A stretch of 64,000 nt of DNA from Blautia schinkii DSM 10518 (GTDB lineage Bacteria > Bacillota > Clostridia > Lachnospirales > Lachnospiraceae). A program made the position numbers and the translations under genes. Each line of letters starts with the position of its first letter. Position 1 is the stretch's first letter. Shown piece after piece: positions 60,999 to 64,000 of this stretch. The notes under the pieces are model-generated. The model worked only from the letters and a program-made list of their open reading frames with translations. It was not told the origin of the DNA and searched no databases. The DNA lies in assembly GCA_000702025.1 (NCBI GenBank), contig KL370850.1, positions 38,359-102,358 of the forward strand, in the 5' to 3' direction.

Positions 60999-62484
60999 CG
61001 CATTCTTCTCCTTTTTCTGTACTCATTACCGCCGGAATGCACAAAGAGACATTTGTTTCAATGCCGGGAGTGCTGGTGATGCTATATTCCACATTTTCGT
61101 TAAAATAAGCCCGAAGCCTTTGCAGAATATTATAAAGACCAATTCCCTGTGCATCATCATAATCTTTATTATTCAACCGTTCCAGAATCTCACTGAGCCG
61201 TTCAGGCGAAAATCCTGCTCCGTTGTCTACAACAGTAATTTGTACCTGTTGTCCACACATTTTGGTACGTAAACAGATGCTTCCGCCAGACTTCATAGGC
61301 ATTATTCCATGGATAAGTGCGTTCTCGCACAAAGGCTGGAGAACCATGGATGGAATCTTTAAATGAGACACTGTTTCTTCATATTCAATCGAAAATTGTA
61401 TCCGCTCCCTAAACCGCCGCCTTTGGATTTGAAAATAATCTTCCACATTCTGCAGCTCCTCTTTCAAGGTTACAATTTTATCCAGCTTATTTAGAGAATA
61501 ACGGAGATAATCTGCAGTCTCAAGAAGCATGTCCATTGTGGTAAAAGCTGCTTCCTCCGCAGCCTGACCGGCAATTACATTGAGGGTATTAAAGAGGAAA
61601 TGCGGATTAACCCGGGACTGCAATATGCAAAGCTGCGCATGCTCCATTCTGGTTTTCATGTTGGCTGCCGCCACCTCAGCTTCTTTTAGATGGCGTTCCA
61701 TAGCTTCCTGCCGTTTAAGCTGTTCAATTTGTTGATGTATCACCTCCAGCATGTGATAAAATGCTTTTGCCAGCACCCCAACCTCATCACGCACTTCTAT
61801 CTGCCCGGGAACCGCCGTATTCCATTCCCCTTGGCTGATTTTCTCCGCTTGTCCGGTAAGAAGAACAATCCTCTTAGTAATATGACGGGAAAAGCTAAGA
61901 AAAAACAAAGCACAGACTCCCAATAGTGCAATACACGCCCCTACCATAATTTCATTTATAATTTCCTGCAGTTGAACAAGCTGCTGCTCACGTTCAAACC
62001 GGTCATTATCAACTTCATAATTATACTCATGCATCAAAGATTCTATGATTTGCAGATGCTCGGTACAGGCATGATACATAGAAAGCATACGGCCTGTTTC
62101 CAAACCTCTCGCTGAAAGCAACTGGTCTGCCGCATTCGTGTATGTCTGAACCATATAATTAAGATCCACGAAAATAGGCTTATGCACAAGTTCTGAAAGC
62201 TGTCGTGATGCCTCCGTTACGCTATCCAAGGAAGCCCTACATTTGTATTTCAATTCATCTGTACTTTTTTGTGCAAATGAATAAAGAGCACTGTCCGCCT
62301 CTCCCAGACCATAAACGAGAGTGGAAAAATGCTGTTGAACCTTTAGTAACCGGTCCTGCTGCTGAAAAAGATAATGATTACCTCCCCAGATGAGCAGAAA
62401 AAATACAACTATAAGACAGATTAATAAGGTTGAAAACCAAAACATTTTTTGCTTTATAGACCGATATTTAATTTTATCTTTCAT
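60991..62484 (-). CDS. YesM/LytS-type sensor histidine kinase
   Basis: 497 residues from the ATG at 62484 (GGGAGG upstream; the longer frame is not favoured). Membrane helix 1 at ~15-37, a mostly helical extracellular region (~38-180), membrane helix 2 at ~183-205, HAMP, then RVNPHFLFNTLNVI (phospho-His), LQPLCENALIHGI (N box) and GIGLYNILQRLRAY (G box). The gene overlaps the end of the binding-protein gene. Small extracellular domain suggests that ligand sensing goes through that protein. Confidence 0.92.
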   Translation of the reverse strand: MKDKIKYRSIKQKMFWFSTLLICLIVVFFLLIWGGNHYLFQQQDRLLKVQQHFSTLVYGLGEADSALYSFAQKSTDELKYKCRASLDSVTEASRQLSELVHKPIFVDLNYMVQTYTNAADQLLSARGLETGRMLSMYHACTEHLQIIESLMHEYNYEVDNDRFEREQQLVQLQEIINEIMVGACIALLGVCALFFLSFSRHITKRIVLLTGQAEKISQGEWNTAVPGQIEVRDEVGVLAKAFYHMLEVIHQQIEQLKRQEAMERHLKEAEVAAANMKTRMEHAQLCILQSRVNPHFLFNTLNVIAGQAAEEAAFTTMDMLLETADYLRYSLNKLDKIVTLKEELQNVEDYFQIQRRRFRERIQFSIEYEETVSHLKIPSMVLQPLCENALIHGIMPMKSGGSICLRTKMCGQQVQITVVDNGAGFSPERLSEILERLNNKDYDDAQGIGLYNILQRLRAYFNENVEYSITSTPGIETNVSLCIPAVMSTEKGEECDD

Positions 62485-63445
62485 TGGTTTCCTCCCCCTT
62501 AAGATCCTCCGATGCCACCAACGTACAGTCGAAGTAAACATCGTCACCTTTTTCAGCAGATCTATCATGGGCCAGGCGGATTAGAGCCTCAGCGCAGGCT
62601 TTACCGATTTCCTCTGTATTTTGTGCAAGGGTCAAATCCAGTGCACCGCTGCTCAGGTCGTCCTTCATACTTTCGTTTATATCATAAGTGATAACCATGA
62701 TTTCATCATCCAGTCCACGAGCATGGACTACATCAGCTGCTGCCTGACCGGAAACAGCCTCAGTACAATAGAGCACTTCAACATCAGGATGAGTATCCAG
62801 AAGCTTTTTAACACGTTCAATTGCTGTAAGCGAATCATAGGAGGTCTCACAGTAGGCATCGATTATAAGCCCGCTTGCTTCCGCTGCTGCCTCAAAGCCC
62901 TTCAAACGTGCATTTACACTGCAAAGAGTAGTTTCCAAGGCAGGTGAAAGCACAGCCACACAGCATTCCGTGCCCATAGTATCCACAATTGCGTCATTTG
63001 CCTGTTGCCCTGACGTATAATTATCTGTTCCTATATAGGCAAACCGACCGCTTTCCTCCAAATCTCCGTCTACCAGAAGCAGTTGGATCCCCTTATTTTT
63101 TAGACCTCGATAGCTCTCCAGTGCAGTTTCAGAATTTATGCTATAAAAAATCAAAACATCTGTCTGCATATCGATGGCAGTGTTAACCGCATCCGTAACA
63201 GACAGACCTTCCGTACCATATTTACTTAAAGCCACCTCGTAATGGCCAGTCAGATTTTTCTCGATACTGTCGGCTATCTGCCGCATAATGTTGATATCCT
63301 GCACCCAAATATCGGAGCGGTAAAAAATAGCCGCACGTAGCGGCTCCTTCGGTGTTTCTTCCGTACCGGCGCTACAGCCTGAGAAAATAAACAAAACCGC
63401 CAGAATTAATGCTCCTGTTTTTCGCATACTAAATCTCCTGCCCAT
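62474..63445 (-). CDS. periplasmic-binding-protein type I sugar sensor lipoprotein
   Basis: 323 residues from the ATG at 63445 (AGGAGG five bases upstream; an ATG six codons later also has AGGAG). Lipobox FSGC after a short hydrophobic leader. The body is an RbsB/LacI-like type I binding fold (AAIFYRSDIWVQDI; LLVDGDLEESGRFAYIGTDNYTSG; RGLDDEIMVITYDI). No transporter genes are nearby, so I read it as the sensor component of the kinase and regulator encoded next. The equivalent gene of the 20-kb triad uses a different (cluster B) binding-protein fold. Confidence 0.9.
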   Translation of the reverse strand: MGRRFSMRKTGALILAVLFIFSGCSAGTEETPKEPLRAAIFYRSDIWVQDINIMRQIADSIEKNLTGHYEVALSKYGTEGLSVTDAVNTAIDMQTDVLIFYSINSETALESYRGLKNKGIQLLLVDGDLEESGRFAYIGTDNYTSGQQANDAIVDTMGTECCVAVLSPALETTLCSVNARLKGFEAAAEASGLIIDAYCETSYDSLTAIERVKKLLDTHPDVEVLYCTEAVSGQAAADVVHARGLDDEIMVITYDINESMKDDLSSGALDLTLAQNTEEIGKACAEALIRLAHDRSAEKGDDVYFDCTLVASEDLKGEETNER

Positions 63446-63471
63446 AGTCCCCTCCTGATATCCGGCTCCAA

Positions 63472-64000
63472 CTATAATAACTCGGAAAACTCCGGCGTAC
63501 ACACCACCATTTCATCACCTGTAAACGGCTGCCGCAGGCATATCCGTTGAGCGTGCAGGCATAGTCTCGGAGCTTTGTCCCCCACACCGTAAATTGGGTC
63601 GCCGAACAGAGGATGACCTTCATATGCCATATGCACCCGGATCTGGTGGGTACGGCCAGTATCAAGGACACATTCCAAAAGCGAAGCTTTCTGGCCGAAA
63701 AGCTGTCCTTCCTGCAAAACTCTATAATGAGTAACAGCAGGCAGCCCCTGTTCATCCGCCTGCATTTTATTCTTTTCCCCCGGAATCTTCATAACCGGTA
63801 TTTTTATAGTACCGCGTTTCACCGGCATATATCCGTGTACAAACGCCTGGTAATACTTCACAAAGGTACCGTCACTCCGCTGCTTCCACAGGCGCGCGGC
63901 TGCCGCACGGTTCTTTGCCAGGACCACCAGCCCGGAAGTATCCTTGTCCAAACGACCGATAAGACGCACTGCATTCACACGACTACTTTTATCATCTGCA
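63472..64000 (-). CDS. RluA-family pseudouridine synthase, 5' part beyond the window
   Basis: The frame stays open to the right edge (reading ...SSRVNAVRLIGRLDKDTSG), so the N-terminal part is missing. The catalytic Asp is in GRLDKDTSGLV; LDTGRTHQIRVHMAYEGHPLFGDPIYG is another family hallmark. Such enzymes isomerise uridine to pseudouridine in rRNA or tRNA; which site is modified cannot be told. It lies 27 nt upstream of the sensor triad, on the same strand. Confidence 0.93.
   Translation of the reverse strand, partial: ADDKSSRVNAVRLIGRLDKDTSGLVVLAKNRAAAARLWKQRSDGTFVKYYQAFVHGYMPVKRGTIKIPVMKIPGEKNKMQADEQGLPAVTHYRVLQEGQLFGQKASLLECVLDTGRTHQIRVHMAYEGHPLFGDPIYGVGDKAPRLCLHAQRICLRQPFTGDEMVVCTPEFSELL

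Overview
The window reads as chromosomal DNA of a spore-forming Firmicute of the class Clostridia, most likely a Lachnospiraceae-type gut anaerobe. This is inferred from sporulation sigma factor G, a YmxH-type sporulation protein, a T-box leader, YesM/YesN-style two-component systems beside sugar-binding proteins, a giant BadF/BcrA-type activase, several Rpn-family nuclease copies, strong AGGAGG ribosome binding sites and a base composition near 50% GC. There is no phage, plasmid, rRNA operon, insertion sequence or CRISPR array. The RNA genes seen are one tRNA-Val(CAC) and tmRNA.

Layout. 1-9.6 kb: the tail of an Rpn-family gene, tgt, a 1433-residue dehydratase-activase-like protein, and a TetR/MFS pair followed by the remnant of a response regulator gene. 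Three members of an unnamed palindromic repeat family (called PAL here) sit between these genes. 9.6-13.4 kb: a MATE/PST flippase, ung and hisHF. 13.5-22 kb: a sugar ABC transporter (two permeases and a lipoprotein) with a binding-protein/kinase/regulator triad. 22-27.5 kb: a deleted Rpn copy, an OmpR-type two-component pair and an ECF sigma factor with its membrane anti-sigma protein. 27.5-33.5 kb: tRNA-Val, an M28 peptidase, AraC and MerR regulators, a serine hydrolase, tmRNA and a ferredoxin-type aldo/keto reductase. 33.7-42 kb: efp, aroK, a YqeG phosphatase, a patatin, citrate synthase, alaA, an NhaC antiporter and gdhA, a block of central and amino-acid metabolism. 42-48 kb: nrdR, ymxH, a HAD hydrolase, sigG, a tandem PPK2 kinase, a LysE exporter and a radical SAM protein. 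48-52.3 kb: a TRAP transporter whose large permease is fused to two nearly identical DctP binding domains, behind a T-box leader. 52.3-57.3 kb: an amidohydrolase, dinB, a broken Rpn gene and a Cof phosphatase. 57.3-64 kb: a secreted GH3 glycosidase with permuted domain order, a second binding-protein/kinase/regulator triad and the start of an RluA-type gene.

The most unusual items are: (1) the PAL family, in which two copies share conserved ends and a ~105 bp structured core but have locus-specific, self-complementary arms, with compensatory changes in the core stems; a third copy looks like an internal deletion; (2) the DctM-DctP-DctP fusion under T-box control, which implies an amino-acid-related substrate; (3) two sugar sensor triads built on unrelated binding-protein folds; (4) two Rpn loci with a conserved ~240 bp upstream module, one carrying a microhomology deletion that restarts the reading frame; (5) degenerate tandem repeats at several gene boundaries, two of which incorporate the last codons of the adjacent gene.
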